A DNA stretch of 64,000 nucleotides from Pleomorphomonas diazotrophica (GCF_002844595.1 NZ_PJNW01000002.1:186001-250000), one strand, 5' to 3'. Counted from the first letter of the stretch, positions 34,416 through 44,382 are shown. Notes: generated by a model from the letters alone, not told the origin. Translations and numbers: made by a program.

Positions 34416-35750
34416 TCAGCGTTTTCCCTTGGAATCGCCGGCCAGATCGTCGAGCAGGCGAGCCATCTCGCTTTCCAGCGAGGAGAACTCGGAGTTGTCG
34501 CGGCCGTCTTCTTCCGGCGCCTCTGCCGGTCTGCCTGACGGGCGGGGCGTCGCCACCGGTTCCGGCGCGGCAGCCGGTTCCGGGGTTGGCTCGGCCGCGC
34601 GGGGCTCGGCGACAGGCGGCCGGATCGGCGAGCGAGCCGGTGCGGCCGGGACGACCGGTTCTCGAGGAACCATGGGCTCTCGGGCGACGACGGGCTCGCG
34701 TACGGTAGCCGGCTCACGCGGAACGATCGGCTCGCGCGGGGCAATGGGGCGTGGCGCCTGGGTGGCGCGCGGCCGAAGCCAGGCGGAAGCGGCGGCGGCA
34801 GCCGGCTTCGGCGGCTCAACCTTGGGCGCCGGCTCCGGGGCGGGGGGCGCGGCGGGCGTCTCGGCCGTCGGGGTCGCGGCCTCGATCTTCATTTCCTCGA
34901 TTTCGCTTTTCAGCGCCTCATCGAGCTGACGGGCGAGGTCGTCGAAACCGAGGGCATCGTCGGGCTCGGAAACGGCCGGCTCACTGACTGGCACAGGACG
35001 CACCGGCTCGACCCTGCGTTCGACCTTCGCCTCCTGGGCGGGCTCGAATCTGTCGGCGGCCGGCCTGTCCGTTCCCGGCTTGTCAGGCACAATCGGCGAG
35101 ATGGCGGCCACCGTCGGCTCGACGCGATGGGCTTCCGGTGGAATATAGGGCGAGGTCGGCGCGGGCCGGGGGGCTTCCGGGGTGCGGGGCTGGGCGCGGT
35201 TGAGACGCGCCTGGATCGATGTGGCCTTCGGGTGCTCGCCAGCGACATGCGAGGGGAAGGCGGGGCGGACCGGCTCGGCGGTCGACGGCCGCGCAACCGG
35301 CGCGGGCCGGATGGCAGCGGCAGCTTCGACCATCGGAACGACGGAAGCCGTTGCCGCGGCGGGCGTTTCAACCGCGTGGGACTCGCCATCCTCGGCGACG
35401 GTCGGCGCGGTTGGAGCCGGACGGGCGGCCCGTCCAAGGCTGCCGACCGGGACGCCCCTGATGATGGTCGGCTCGACCACGAGATCGTTGCCACCGCCTA
35501 CCAGGATGAGATGCTCGACGCCGTCGCGCCGGACGAGCAGGAGCCGCCGGCGCTGGTCGAGGGCGACCTGCTCGACGACGGTCAGCCTGTTCTGGCGGCT
35601 CCGGCCGATCGAGAGCTGGCCGCCGGTGGCATAGGTCCGGAGCACCCAGCGGAGCAGCAGCAGCAGTCCGACCACCACCGTCAGGGCTAGGACATAGCGC
35701 ACGACGGTTGCTCCCGTGTCGCCAAACCAGGTTACCAGCAAATCCTGCAT
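34416..35750 (-). CDS. fliO: FliO with very long Pro/Ala-rich cytoplasmic tail
   Basis: A 444-residue protein. The first ~110 residues are FliO: one membrane helix (YVLALTVVVGLLLLLRWVL), then LSIGRSRQNRLTVVEQVALDQRRRLLLVRRDG. The remaining ~330 residues are low-complexity Pro/Ala/Glu/Arg sequence, including serial REP-x-V repeats near residues 335-380, and a short charged C-terminus. FliO helps assemble the FliP ring and is usually 90-200 residues long. The position directly upstream of fliP supports the call. Confidence 0.85.
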   Translation of the reverse strand: MQDLLVTWFGDTGATVVRYVLALTVVVGLLLLLRWVLRTYATGGQLSIGRSRQNRLTVVEQVALDQRRRLLLVRRDGVEHLILVGGGNDLVVEPTIIRGVPVGSLGRAARPAPTAPTVAEDGESHAVETPAAATASVVPMVEAAAAIRPAPVARPSTAEPVRPAFPSHVAGEHPKATSIQARLNRAQPRTPEAPRPAPTSPYIPPEAHRVEPTVAAISPIVPDKPGTDRPAADRFEPAQEAKVERRVEPVRPVPVSEPAVSEPDDALGFDDLARQLDEALKSEIEEMKIEAATPTAETPAAPPAPEPAPKVEPPKPAAAAASAWLRPRATQAPRPIAPREPIVPREPATVREPVVAREPMVPREPVVPAAPARSPIRPPVAEPRAAEPTPEPAAAPEPVATPRPSGRPAEAPEEDGRDNSEFSSLESEMARLLDDLAGDSKGKR

Positions 35751-36147
35751 CTTACTTTTCCACTCAAGACCCGTTTCGTCGAAGGCGCCAGTTCGTCAAG
35801 TCGATAGCCGGTTTATCTCGAAATGGGAAATTAATCGGAAACGTCTTCCGCCAATGTCGGCATCGCCCCGCTTGGCTCCGAAATTCCTCCACCCGGCAGC
35901 CGTTGCAGAGCGCAACCATAAGCTCATTCGGCACTTTTTCCCAGCTATCAGCCAAATCAGGCGTTTTTCAAGTCTCTAGGCGGGCAGAAGAAAGGATTGT
36001 TAACCATTCATTAACCGTGAGGTCGGCAAATATTGCCTATGGTTTTCAAGTTGCGAATCCTTGTGCCGGATTGTGACTTTCAGGGCGCCGCTCCCCAGGC
36101 GGTGTATCAGCCGGCCGGTTCGGCCGCCATCTGCGGTGAGTTGTTCG
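35751..36147. other. Divergent control region between fliO and flgB
   Basis: About 400 bases with A/T-rich parts and a perfect CtrA box (listed separately). No ftr-like palindrome or sigma-54 element is seen, in contrast to the flgE, flgI and flgF regions. No gene seen. Confidence 0.6.
36000..36015. promoter_or_regulatory. Perfect CtrA box between fliO and flgB
   Basis: TTAA-CCATTCA-TTAAC fits TTAA-N7-TTAAC exactly. It is 132 bases before the flgB ATG and 250 bases before the fliO ATG on the other strand, so it could serve both early operons. Confidence 0.75.
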
Positions 36148-36558
36148 ATGTCGATGACCGATCTGCCGGTATTGCAGGCCATCAAAGGGAAACTGCGTTT
36201 CCACGAGACGCGGCAGAAGGTGCTCGCCGAAAACGTCGCCAACGCCGAGACGCCGGGCTACACGGCGCGTGACCTCAAGGCGCCGGATTTCTTCCGCATG
36301 GCGGTGGACGGCGATCGCGAAGTCGGCGTTTCAACCGTGCTGACCAACCCGATGCATATCGCCGGGCCGCGCATCAGCACCGGCACGCCCTTCCGGTCCG
36401 AGAAAGTCGGTGGCTACGAGGTGACGCCCGACGGCAATGCGGTGTCGCTCGAAGACCAGATGATGAAGGTCACAAGCAACCAGATGGACTTTCAGACCGT
36501 GACTTCGCTCTACCAGCGCAGCCTCGGCCTTCTCAAGACCGCCGTCGGCAAGAAGTGA
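36148..36558 (+). CDS. flgB: Flagellar rod protein FlgB
   Basis: A 136-residue proximal rod subunit with LAENVANAETPGYTARDLKA near residues 25-45 and a C-terminal NQMDFQTVTSLYQRSLGLLK. ATG at 36148 has GGTGAG 6-8 bases upstream; a second ATG two codons later is possible. First gene of flgB-flgC-fliE-fliQ-fliR-flhB, downstream of the CtrA box. Confidence 0.93.
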   Translation: MSMTDLPVLQAIKGKLRFHETRQKVLAENVANAETPGYTARDLKAPDFFRMAVDGDREVGVSTVLTNPMHIAGPRISTGTPFRSEKVGGYEVTPDGNAVSLEDQMMKVTSNQMDFQTVTSLYQRSLGLLKTAVGKK

Positions 36559-36567
36559 GGTGAGGCC

Positions 36568-36978
36568 ATGGACTTTCTGAAGACCCTGATGATCTCTTCC
36601 GCTGGCCTCAAGGTGCAGACCGGCCGCATGCGGATCATTGCCGAGAACGTCGCCAACTCCGACTCGGTGGCGTCGACGCCGGGCGGCGATCCCTACCGGC
36701 GTCAGATTCCCACGGTGACCTCGAAGTTCGACAAGGAACTCGGCGCCGAGATGGTGCGGCTCGGCAAGGTGGTGCCCGACCGCTCGGATTTCGAGCTGAA
36801 ATACGAGCCGAACAGCCCCGCCGCCGATGCGAGAGGCAACGTCAAGTATCCCAACGTGTCGCCGCTCATCGAGATGGTGGACATGCAGAGCGCCCAGCGC
36901 ACCTACGAGGCCAATCTCAACGTGGTCTCCTCGACGCGCGCCATGCTCCAGAAGACCATCGACATCCTGCGCGGCTGA
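36568..36978 (+). CDS. flgC: Flagellar rod protein FlgC
   Basis: A 136-residue rod protein (IIAENVANSDSVASTPGGDP; C-terminal EMVDMQSAQRTYEANLNVVS). Starts 9 bases after flgB with a GAGGTGAGG ribosome binding site. Standard length. Confidence 0.95.
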   Translation: MDFLKTLMISSAGLKVQTGRMRIIAENVANSDSVASTPGGDPYRRQIPTVTSKFDKELGAEMVRLGKVVPDRSDFELKYEPNSPAADARGNVKYPNVSPLIEMVDMQSAQRTYEANLNVVSSTRAMLQKTIDILRG

Positions 36979-37004
36979 GCGCGTAATCTAGGAGGACCCT
37001 GACC

Positions 37005-37343
37005 ATGGCGCTCACCACCACCGCCCTCAACGCCAGCAGTGTGTACGGCGCCATGTCGAGGCTGGCGAATCGCGGCCAGGCGGGGCAGGCTGATGGCGCA
37101 GCCGCCGGGGCTGCCGGGGTGACGGCGTCCGACTTCGGCGCCATGCTGCGCGACCAGGTGCAGCAGGTGGTCGATCAGGGCAATGCCTCGGAAGTCAAGC
37201 AGGCGAGCTACATGGCCGGCAAGGGCGACATCATCGACGTCGTCACGGCCGTGTCGGAAGCCGAGGTGGCGCTCGATACGATGGTGTCGGTGCGCGACAA
37301 GGTGATCTCGGCCTATGAGGAAATCATGCGCATGGCGATCTGA
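37005..37343 (+). CDS. fliE: Flagellar MS ring-rod junction protein FliE
   Basis: A 112-residue FliE. The C-terminal half IIDVVTAVSEAEVALDTMVS and VRDKVISAYEEIMRM is the family signature; the N-terminal ~45 residues are Ala/Gly-rich. It links the MS ring and the FlgB/FlgC rod. AGGAGG lies 10 bases before the ATG. Confidence 0.93.
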   Translation: MALTTTALNASSVYGAMSRLANRGQAGQADGAAAGAAGVTASDFGAMLRDQVQQVVDQGNASEVKQASYMAGKGDIIDVVTAVSEAEVALDTMVSVRDKVISAYEEIMRMAI

Positions 37344-37370
37344 CGCCAGCGCCGGTTCGGAGCGGACGGT

Positions 37371-37634
37371 ATGGGTGGCGCTGAGGTTCTCGACCTGGCC
37401 CGGACCGCCATCTGGGTGACCATCAAGATCGCGGCGCCGGTGATGCTGGCCGGTCTCGCGGTCGGCTTTGTCGTGTCCCTGTTTCAGGCGCTGACCCAGA
37501 TCCAGGAACAGACGCTGGCCTTCATCCCGAAGATACTCTCAATCTTCATCGTGCTCATGCTGACGCTGCCCTTCATGGCAGACTCGCTCAACAGCTTCAT
37601 GGTGACGCTTTCCGAATGGATCATCCGAGGATGA
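37371..37634 (+). CDS. fliQ: Flagellar export gate protein FliQ
   Basis: An 87-residue protein with two membrane helices and the conserved VGFVVSLFQALTQIQEQTLA loop between them, as in all FliQ. Overlaps fliR by 4 bases. Confidence 0.95.
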   Translation: MGGAEVLDLARTAIWVTIKIAAPVMLAGLAVGFVVSLFQALTQIQEQTLAFIPKILSIFIVLMLTLPFMADSLNSFMVTLSEWIIRG

Positions 37635-38395
37635 CCATCCGGATCCTCCCCGACGTGACGGTGCTGTTTCTCTTGCTGTTCGCCCGCGTCGGCACGCTCT
37701 GCATGCTGATGCCCGGCATCGGTGAGCCGACGATCTCGGCCCGCGCCCGTCTCACTTTCGCGCTGCTCTTGACGCTGGTCTTCTACCCCGTCCTGTCGAA
37801 CCGGCTGCCATCAGGGCTTGCCAACGACATGAACCGGCTGATCTTCGCGCTTGTCGCCGAGGTGATCATCGGTCTCGCCATCGGCCTCACCGCCCGCCTG
37901 CTGATGAGCGTGATCCAGACCGCCGGCACCGCCATCGCCTCCGACATCGGTCTCGGCTTTGCTCAGAGCGTCGATCCCACCATGGGCCAGCAGGGCGCGA
38001 TCATCTCGTCCTTCCTGTCGGTGACGGGCATGACCGTCATCTTCATGACCGACCTGCATCACGTGGCGCTGGCCGGCATTGCCGGCAGCTACACCATGTT
38101 CCCGCCCGGCGAGATGGTGCCGGTCGGCGACTTCAAGGACGCCGCCATCCTGACCATCGCCGAATCCTTCAAGACGGCCCTGCAAATCGCCGCGCCCTTC
38201 ATGGTCTTTGCCCTGGTCTACAACCTCGGTCTCGGCGTGCTGCAGAAGCTGATGCCGCAATTCCAGGTCTATTTCCTGGCGATGCCGCTGACCATCATGA
38301 TCGGCCTCGCCATCCTTGCCTCGTTGATCGCCACCATTCTCGGCCTCTACCGGTCCTTCATGGAAACCGGTCTGATGCGCCTCGTTCCCACCTGA
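37631..38395 (+). CDS. fliR: Flagellar export gate protein FliR
   Basis: A 254-residue polytopic protein with FARVGTLCMLMPGIGEPTIS at the start and the conserved AIASDIGLGFAQSVDPTMGQ segment. ATG at 37631 follows CCGAGG and overlaps the fliQ stop, so translation is coupled; a longer upstream frame is unlikely. Together with FliP and FliQ it makes the export gate. Confidence 0.95.
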   Translation: MTIRILPDVTVLFLLLFARVGTLCMLMPGIGEPTISARARLTFALLLTLVFYPVLSNRLPSGLANDMNRLIFALVAEVIIGLAIGLTARLLMSVIQTAGTAIASDIGLGFAQSVDPTMGQQGAIISSFLSVTGMTVIFMTDLHHVALAGIAGSYTMFPPGEMVPVGDFKDAAILTIAESFKTALQIAAPFMVFALVYNLGLGVLQKLMPQFQVYFLAMPLTIMIGLAILASLIATILGLYRSFMETGLMRLVPT

Positions 38396-38405
38396 GGGCA
38401 GCGCC

Positions 38406-39482
38406 ATGGCCGGTCCGGACGACGACAGCGACAAAACAGAAGAACCTACCCAACGAAAACTCGAGCAGGCGCACGAGCAGGGCGACGTCATCAAGAGCAT
38501 GGAGGTGAGCACCTTTTTCGGGCTCGTCGCCGTGACCGCCGTCGTCGGGCTTACCGGTTCGGGAATGACCGGCGTGCTGCTGCCATCTCTCAGGGGTCTG
38601 TTCGAGCACGCCGCCGACATCTCCGTGGACGGCGGCGGTCTTCGCCGCCTCTACCTCACCCTGGTCGGCGGCTTCATGCTGGCGCTTGCCTTCCCGCTGG
38701 TGCTGATGGCGCTCGGCGGCATTGTCGGCAGCCTTGCCCAGCATCGCATGGTGTTCTCATGGAAGTCGCTGGAACCGCGGCTCGACAAGGTGTCGCCGCT
38801 TGCCGGGCTCAAGCGCTTGTTCTCGCCCGAGAGCCTCGCCAACTTCGTCAAGGGCCTGCTCAAGGTGGCGATCCTGGGCACGGTGATGACCATGGTGCTG
38901 TGGCCGGAGCGTGATCGCCTGGACGCGCTGGTCACCATCGACATTGCCCGGACGCTCTCGGTGGCCAAGTCGATTGCCCTGCGCATGCTGGGCTTCATGC
39001 TGGTGCTGATGTTCCTGATCGCCGCCGCCGACTACTTCTGGTCGCGTTACCGCTACATGCATCGCCAGCGGATGTCGTTGCAGGAAGTCAAGGACGAGCA
39101 CAAGCAGACCGAAGGTGACCCGCATATCAAGGGCCGCATCCGTTCGTTGCGCATGCAGCGGGCGCGGCAGCGCATGATGCAGAAGGTGCCGGAGGCAACG
39201 GTGGTCGTCACCAACCCGACCCATTATGCGGTGGCGCTGAAATATGACGATACGACGCCCGCCCCGGTCTGCGTCGCCAAGGGCGTCGACGAGGTGGCGC
39301 TGCGCATTCGCGAGATGGCAAAGGGCGCCGACGTGCCGATCGTCGAGAACCCGCCGCTGGCTCGCGCCCTCTATGCCAGCGTCGATCTCGACGAGGTCAT
39401 CCCGGAGCAGCATTACAAGGCGGTGGCGCAGGTGGTGGGCTACGTGTTGAACCTCAAGAAAAAGCCGAGCTGGCGGTCCTGA
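38406..39482 (+). CDS. flhB: Flagellar export switch protein FlhB
   Basis: A 358-residue FlhB. N-terminal DKTEEPTQRKLEQAHEQGDV, four membrane helices, and a cytoplasmic domain with the autocleavage motif NPTH in VVVTNPTHYAVALKY. Self-cleavage there switches export from rod/hook to filament substrates. Starts 10 bases after fliR. The next gene in the same direction is cckA. Confidence 0.96.
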   Translation: MAGPDDDSDKTEEPTQRKLEQAHEQGDVIKSMEVSTFFGLVAVTAVVGLTGSGMTGVLLPSLRGLFEHAADISVDGGGLRRLYLTLVGGFMLALAFPLVLMALGGIVGSLAQHRMVFSWKSLEPRLDKVSPLAGLKRLFSPESLANFVKGLLKVAILGTVMTMVLWPERDRLDALVTIDIARTLSVAKSIALRMLGFMLVLMFLIAAADYFWSRYRYMHRQRMSLQEVKDEHKQTEGDPHIKGRIRSLRMQRARQRMMQKVPEATVVVTNPTHYAVALKYDDTTPAPVCVAKGVDEVALRIREMAKGADVPIVENPPLARALYASVDLDEVIPEQHYKAVAQVVGYVLNLKKKPSWRS

Positions 39483-39590
39483 TGGCGGCGTGCAGGGTGC
39501 CGACGAGCGGCAAAAGCCGGAATCATCGGGCCAGATCGGCGAAAAGGCGCAAGTCGGCGTTTGCCTCGTCACGGGTGATTGTTAAAGATC

Positions 39591-42200
39591 ATGCCGAGAA
39601 CAGACGATTCCCGGCCGGGGCGCGGAGCATCGGCAGGCGGGCAGGGTAACAGCAGCATGAACGAAACCGAGCCGTCGGCACCTTCCATCGAAACGCCGAT
39701 CGTCGACCGTTCCGAGCGCGGCGGCAACGTCGGGCTGGTGATCGCGCTGGCGCTGGCGCTGGTGGCCGCCGCCGCGGTGTTCGCCGTGCTCGACCGGGCA
39801 GCGGCAGAACCCTTTGTGCTCGGCCTTCTCGGCCTCCTGGCGGTGATCGGCGTCTTCTCGCTGTTCGCCATCGCCATCGGTCTCGTACGCCTGTCGTCGC
39901 GCAACGATGGGCAGGTGCAGCTCGCCAAGCGCTTCCTCGACACCATGACGGACGGCGTCTGCGTCACCGACGGCGATGGCCGCATCGTCTATGCCAACGC
40001 CACCTATGGCCGCCTTATCCGCGCCGAATCGGCGGTCGACGTCCGGACCGTCGAGAGGGTGTTCTCGGGTGATCCCGATACGGCCGACGTGATTTTCCGG
40101 CTGGCCCAGGCCTCGCGCGAAGGGCGGCGGGCGACAGAGGAACTGCGCGTCGCTCATCCGCTCGGCCGGATCGACGGGCCTGCCCGCTGGTACCGCATCC
40201 GCGTGCGGCCGCTCAACGGCCTGTTCCAGCCGCTCAACGTCTGGCAGGTGGCGGACATTACGCGCGACCGCGATGAACAGGAAAACAGCTTCCAGGCGCT
40301 GCAGCGGGCGGTGAACTTCCTCGATCATGCGCCGGCCGGCTTCCTGTCGGCCAACGCACTCGGCCGCGTCGTCTACATGAATGCCACGCTGACCGACTGG
40401 CTCGGCTACGACCTCGCCGAGTTCGAGGCCGGCGCCATGCAGCTCAAGGAAATCGTGGTCGGCGATGGTGTCGCGTTGCTCGACGGCATCCGCGGCGCCT
40501 CGGGCGAGGTGAAGACCGGCATCGTCGACCTCGACATGGTCAAGCGCAACGGCCAGATCCTGCCGGTCCGCATCATCCACCGCGTGCCGGTGGGCAGCGA
40601 TGGCGCCGTCGGCGACAGCCGCACGCTGGTGCTCAACCGCTCGCCCGGCGAGGATGTGTCGGAATCGCTCCGGGCGGCGGAGGTGCGCTTCACCCGCTTC
40701 TTCAACAACACGCCGGCTGCCATCGCCTCGATCGACAAGGACGGTCGAATCGGCCGCAACAACGCGCCGTTCATGCGCCTGTTCGGCGCCACCATCCGGC
40801 CGGACCCCTCGGCGCCGCGCGGCCGGCTGACCGACGTGGTGGCGGAACGCGACCGCAAGGCGATTTCCGAGGCCATCGTGTCGGCGGTGAACGGGCAGGG
40901 CACCCTCTCGGGCATCGATGTATCGCTGGCCGGAGAGGGCGAACGCTCGGCCCGCGTTTACGTGTCGCCCGTCGAGGAGGGCGCCGGCGACGGCGAGGTG
41001 GCCATCGTCTACGCTCTGGAGACCACCGAGCAGCGGGCGCTGGAGGCGCAGTTCGCGCAAGGGCAGAAGATGCAGGCAGTCGGCCAGTTGGCCGGCGGCG
41101 TGGCGCATGACTTCAACAATGTGCTGACCGCCATCATCGGCTTCTCCGACCTGTTGCTCAACAACCACCGGCCGACCGATCCGTCCTTCCAGGACATCAT
41201 GAACATCAAGCAGAACGCCAACCGCGCAGCCGGCCTCGTCCGGCAGCTGCTGGCCTTCTCGCGCCGCCAGACCCTTCGGCCGCAGGTGCTGGTGCTGTCC
41301 GACGTTCTGGCCGAGCTGACCAACCTTCTGAGCCGTCTGCTCGGCGAGAAGGTGCAGCTCAAGGTCAACAACGGCCGCGACGTCTGGCCGGTTATGGCCG
41401 ACCTCAACCAGCTCGAGCAGGTGATCATCAACCTCGCGGTCAACGCCCGCGACGCCATGACCAAGGCGGGCAAGCTGGAGATCCGCACCTCCAACGTGAT
41501 GGAGGCCGACTGTGCCGCCTCTTATCCCTTCAAGGGCATGCCGGCCGCCGACTACGTGCACATCGAGGTGGAGGACAATGGCTCGGGCATGACGCCGGAG
41601 ATCATGGAGAAGATCTTCGATCCCTTCTTCTCGACCAAGGAAGTGGGCAAGGGTACCGGCCTCGGTCTCTCCACCGTCTATGGCATCATCAAGCAGACCG
41701 GTGGCTACATCTATCCGGTGTCTGAGGTGGGCGTCGGCACCACCTTCCACATCTTCCTGCCGCGCCACGAAGCGCCGGCCGAGGCGGTGCCGAAGAAGAA
41801 CGTCGAGGCGACGCCGATCGCCGACCTCACCGGCAACGCATCCATCCTGTTGGTCGAGGACGAGGAGGCGGTGCGCGCCTTCGCGGCACGTGCGCTGGTC
41901 TCGCGCGGCTACACCGTCCACGAGGCGTCCACCGGCGCCGAGGCGCTGGAGGTGATGGCGGACGTGGGCGGCAAGATCGATCTGGTTGTGTCGGACGTGG
42001 TGATGCCGGAGATGGATGGCCCGACGCTGCTGCGCGAGTTGCGCAAAACGCAGCCCGACCTCAAGATCATCTTCGTGTCGGGCTATGCCGAGGACGCGTT
42101 CAAGAAGAACCTGCCGGAAAACGAGCAGTTCAACTTCCTGCCCAAACCCTTCTCGCTGAAGCAATTGGCGACGACGGTCAAGGAAACGCTGGCCGAGTAG
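39591..42200 (+). CDS. cckA: Hybrid histidine kinase CckA
   Basis: An 869-residue hybrid kinase. Two membrane helices (~residues 45-97) are followed by several PAS-type regions (~105-480), a HisKA domain with [20 protein letters not shown] (His506), an HATPase domain ([32 protein letters not shown]) and a C-terminal receiver with phospho-acceptor Asp802 in [12 protein letters not shown]. The order and the H-box wording match CckA, which passes phosphate through ChpT to CtrA and CpdR and so controls the alphaproteobacterial cell cycle and motility. The start is uncertain: ATG 39591 is used, ATG 39657 is also good. It lies 108 bases downstream of flhB. Confidence 0.9.
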   Translation: MPRTDDSRPGRGASAGGQGNSSMNETEPSAPSIETPIVDRSERGGNVGLVIALALALVAAAAVFAVLDRAAAEPFVLGLLGLLAVIGVFSLFAIAIGLVRLSSRNDGQVQLAKRFLDTMTDGVCVTDGDGRIVYANATYGRLIRAESAVDVRTVERVFSGDPDTADVIFRLAQASREGRRATEELRVAHPLGRIDGPARWYRIRVRPLNGLFQPLNVWQVADITRDRDEQENSFQALQRAVNFLDHAPAGFLSANALGRVVYMNATLTDWLGYDLAEFEAGAMQLKEIVVGDGVALLDGIRGASGEVKTGIVDLDMVKRNGQILPVRIIHRVPVGSDGAVGDSRTLVLNRSPGEDVSESLRAAEVRFTRFFNNTPAAIASIDKDGRIGRNNAPFMRLFGATIRPDPSAPRGRLTDVVAERDRKAISEAIVSAVNGQGTLSGIDVSLAGEGERSARVYVSPVEEGAGDGEVAIVYALETTEQRALEAQFAQGQKMQAVGQLAGGVAHDFNNVLTAIIGFSDLLLNNHRPTDPSFQDIMNIKQNANRAAGLVRQLLAFSRRQTLRPQVLVLSDVLAELTNLLSRLLGEKVQLKVNNGRDVWPVMADLNQLEQVIINLAVNARDAMTKAGKLEIRTSNVMEADCAASYPFKGMPAADYVHIEVEDNGSGMTPEIMEKIFDPFFSTKEVGKGTGLGLSTVYGIIKQTGGYIYPVSEVGVGTTFHIFLPRHEAPAEAVPKKNVEATPIADLTGNASILLVEDEEAVRAFAARALVSRGYTVHEASTGAEALEVMADVGGKIDLVVSDVVMPEMDGPTLLRELRKTQPDLKIIFVSGYAEDAFKKNLPENEQFNFLPKPFSLKQLATTVKETLAE

Positions 42201-42319
42201 CTTGGCCGAGACTTTCTCAGCGCGGGCGCATGTCTTCGGGGCTGGGTGAACCAGTCCCGAAGCATTTCGGCTGTCAAGCCAATTCGCGAAGATGCTAGCG
42301 CATCCGCTCATTGAGATTA

Positions 42320-42362
42320 TTGCCGATTTCTCATTTGCATCAGTGGCATGAGAAATCGGCAA
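42320..42362. repeat. 15-bp perfect inverted repeat after cckA
   Basis: TTGCCGATTTCTCAT (42320-42334) and ATGAGAAATCGGCAA (42348-42362) with a 13-base loop. Lies between convergent cckA and psuG. No T-run; possible bidirectional terminator or protein site. Confidence 0.75.
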
Positions 42363-42367
42363 GCAGA

Positions 42368-42400
42368 ATACCAAGAGGCATTTTTGATGCCTCCTGGTAT
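42368..42400. terminator. Hairpin at the end of psuG
   Basis: ATACCAAGAGGCAT / ATGCCTCCTGGTAT, one A-C mismatch, loop TTTTG. It begins 5 bases after the perfect inverted repeat and touches the psuG stop codon. Confidence 0.6.
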
Positions 42401-43311
42401 CAAGCCTTCAGGGCCTTGGCGATGTCGGCGGCGAGGCGGGCGTTGTTCATGACCAGGGCGATGTTGGTCTTGAGCGACGAGCCGGCGGTGCGCTCGAACA
42501 TGTCGGCGAGGAGATAGGGTGTTACCTGCTTGGCCGAGATGCCGGCGGCCTTGGCCGAGGCCAGCGACGCCGCGATGAAGCCCTGCATGCGGACGGCCGG
42601 GATCTCGTCGGTCTCCGGCACCGGATTGGCGATCAGCATGCCCCCCTCGATGCCGATCATCTCGCGCGCCTTCTGGAAGGCGGCAATCTCCGAGGCCGAA
42701 TCGAGCCGCAGGGGGGCCTTCAGGCCGGAGCCGCGCGACCAGAAGGCCGGAAACTCGTCGGTGCGATAGCCGACCACCGGCACGCCCTTGGTTTCCAGCA
42801 CTTCCAGCGTCTTCGGCAGGTCGAGAATGGCCTTGGCGCCGGCGGCGACGACGATGACCGAGGTGCGGCCGAGCTCTTCGAGGTCGGCGGAGACGTCGAA
42901 GCTCTCCTCGGCGCCCTGATGGACGCCGCCGATGCCGCCGGTGGCGAACACGTCGATGCCGGCGAGACGGGCGCAGATCATGGTGGCGGCGACGGTCGTC
43001 GAGCCCGGCCGGCCGGTGGCCAGCGCGAAGGCGAGGTCGGCGCGCGACAGCTTCATGACGCCGGTCATGGTGCCGAGCCGGTCGAGCGTCTCGGCGTCGA
43101 GACCGACGCGGATCTTGCCTTCCAGCACGGCGATGGTGGCCGGCACGGCGCCCCGGCTACGGATTTCCGCCTCGACGGCGCGCGCCGTCTCGACATTGTC
43201 CGGGTAGGGCATGCCGTGGGTGACGATGGTGGACTCGAGCGCGACGACGGGCTTGCCGGCGGCGAGCGCAGCGTCGACTTCCGGCGAATAGACGAGTGGC
43301 AGGGATGCCAT
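42400..43311 (-). CDS. psuG: Pseudouridine-5'-phosphate glycosidase PsuG
   Basis: A 303-residue PsuG: VVALESTIVTHGMPYPDNVETA near the N-terminus (catalytic Glu in LEST), GATPATIAV-like VPATIAVLEGKIRVG, and FATGGIGGVHQGAEESFDVSADL. It cleaves pseudouridine 5'-phosphate into uracil and ribose 5-phosphate. ATG 43311 has GGAGG 4 bases upstream. It follows a PfkB-family kinase on the same strand with 189 bases between, a psuK-psuG pair for pseudouridine breakdown. Confidence 0.93.
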   Translation of the reverse strand: MASLPLVYSPEVDAALAAGKPVVALESTIVTHGMPYPDNVETARAVEAEIRSRGAVPATIAVLEGKIRVGLDAETLDRLGTMTGVMKLSRADLAFALATGRPGSTTVAATMICARLAGIDVFATGGIGGVHQGAEESFDVSADLEELGRTSVIVVAAGAKAILDLPKTLEVLETKGVPVVGYRTDEFPAFWSRGSGLKAPLRLDSASEIAAFQKAREMIGIEGGMLIANPVPETDEIPAVRMQGFIAASLASAKAAGISAKQVTPYLLADMFERTAGSSLKTNIALVMNNARLAADIAKALKA

Positions 43312-43500
43312 CATGCCTCCGAATGTGGCCGCACGACAGGGCCACGGAGTGGGCACGCGACGTCGGCGGCGGGTGATGGATCTCCGAGCCAAACCCTATA
43401 CGACGAGACGGCTGCCTTGCGAAAGAGGGAAGACGCGGCTTGCGCCGAAAAGGGGAATAGCCCTGATCTTTCAATCAAGGCTGCGGATCTTGAATGCCGT

Positions 43501-44382
43501 CTAGGTCTCCGCCGCCAGAGCCGCAGCGATCACGTCGGCCGGAAGTTCGCCAAGGGCACCGGCGGTGGCGAGCGCAGCGCGGGCGGCCATCATGCCGACC
43601 TTGACGGCGGCGGCGAGCGGAGCGCCGGCCGCCAGCGCTAAGAGTATGCCGGCCGTCTGGGCATCGCCGACGCCGGTGACGTCGACAACTTCGGTCGGCA
43701 GGGGCGTCAACTCAATGATGCCTCCGTCGTCCAAGATCGCCAGCGGTTTGGAACCGCCGGTGATGACGGCTCGCCGGGCGCCGGTGGTCAGCAGCCGCTC
43801 GGCAGCCTCGATCGGCCTTTCTACAGGATGACCGACCAGAAGCTCCGCCGAGGGCAGGTTGCAGATGATGAGCGCGCCCGAGGCAACGAGTGGCTTGAGG
43901 CGCGGCGCCTTGGCTCTGGATATGGCGTCGAACACCAGCCTGTCGCCATAGGCGTCGGCGAGGCGGGCAAGTTCGCCAGGGGCGAGGTTGGCATCGGCGA
44001 AGACGAGCGGATCGCCATCGTTGTTCAGCGCGGCTGCCGGCAGAACGAAACTGTCATAGAGACCAAGATCGGAGATGGCCGATACGAGCTCGCCGGCCTC
44101 GTCGTGGATGGCGAGATAGGTGCCGGTGCGGCCGTTGGCGTCGACGACCATGGCGGAGGTGTCGATACCGGCGGACGTGAGCTCAGCGATGAGCTCGCGG
44201 CCAGCGGCGTCGTTGCCGACCTTCGACACGAAGCGGCAGGGCGCGCCGGCCCGTCCGAGCAGCACCGCCACATTGCGCGCCACCCCGCCGGGACGGCGCG
44301 TGACGATCCCCGGACAGGAGGTTGCAGGCTCATAGATGAAGGCCGCTCGGCCAAGCACATCCTGGTGACAACCGCCGACCAC
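43501..44382 (-). CDS. PfkB-family carbohydrate kinase, probable pseudouridine kinase
   Basis: A 293-residue ribokinase-fold kinase: N-terminal [13 protein letters not shown], a [18 protein letters not shown] substrate segment, and the C-terminal anion-hole/catalytic motif [14 protein letters not shown] (catalytic Asp in GVGDA). Its place upstream of psuG makes pseudouridine kinase (PsuK) likely. The start is uncertain: GTG at 44382 places the first beta strand at the N-terminus as in relatives, but no clear ribosome binding site is seen; the frame is open upstream. Confidence 0.8.
   Translation of the reverse strand: MVGGCHQDVLGRAAFIYEPATSCPGIVTRRPGGVARNVAVLLGRAGAPCRFVSKVGNDAAGRELIAELTSAGIDTSAMVVDANGRTGTYLAIHDEAGELVSAISDLGLYDSFVLPAAALNNDGDPLVFADANLAPGELARLADAYGDRLVFDAISRAKAPRLKPLVASGALIICNLPSAELLVGHPVERPIEAAERLLTTGARRAVITGGSKPLAILDDGGIIELTPLPTEVVDVTGVGDAQTAGILLALAAGAPLAAAVKVGMMAARAALATAGALGELPADVIAAALAAET

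Noticed and set aside
39582-42374. A 930-codon open frame on the minus strand across cckA
   Set aside because: It is a mirror of the cckA coding frame caused by high GC at third positions. It has no family motif, and cckA on the plus strand is intact with clear kinase domains.
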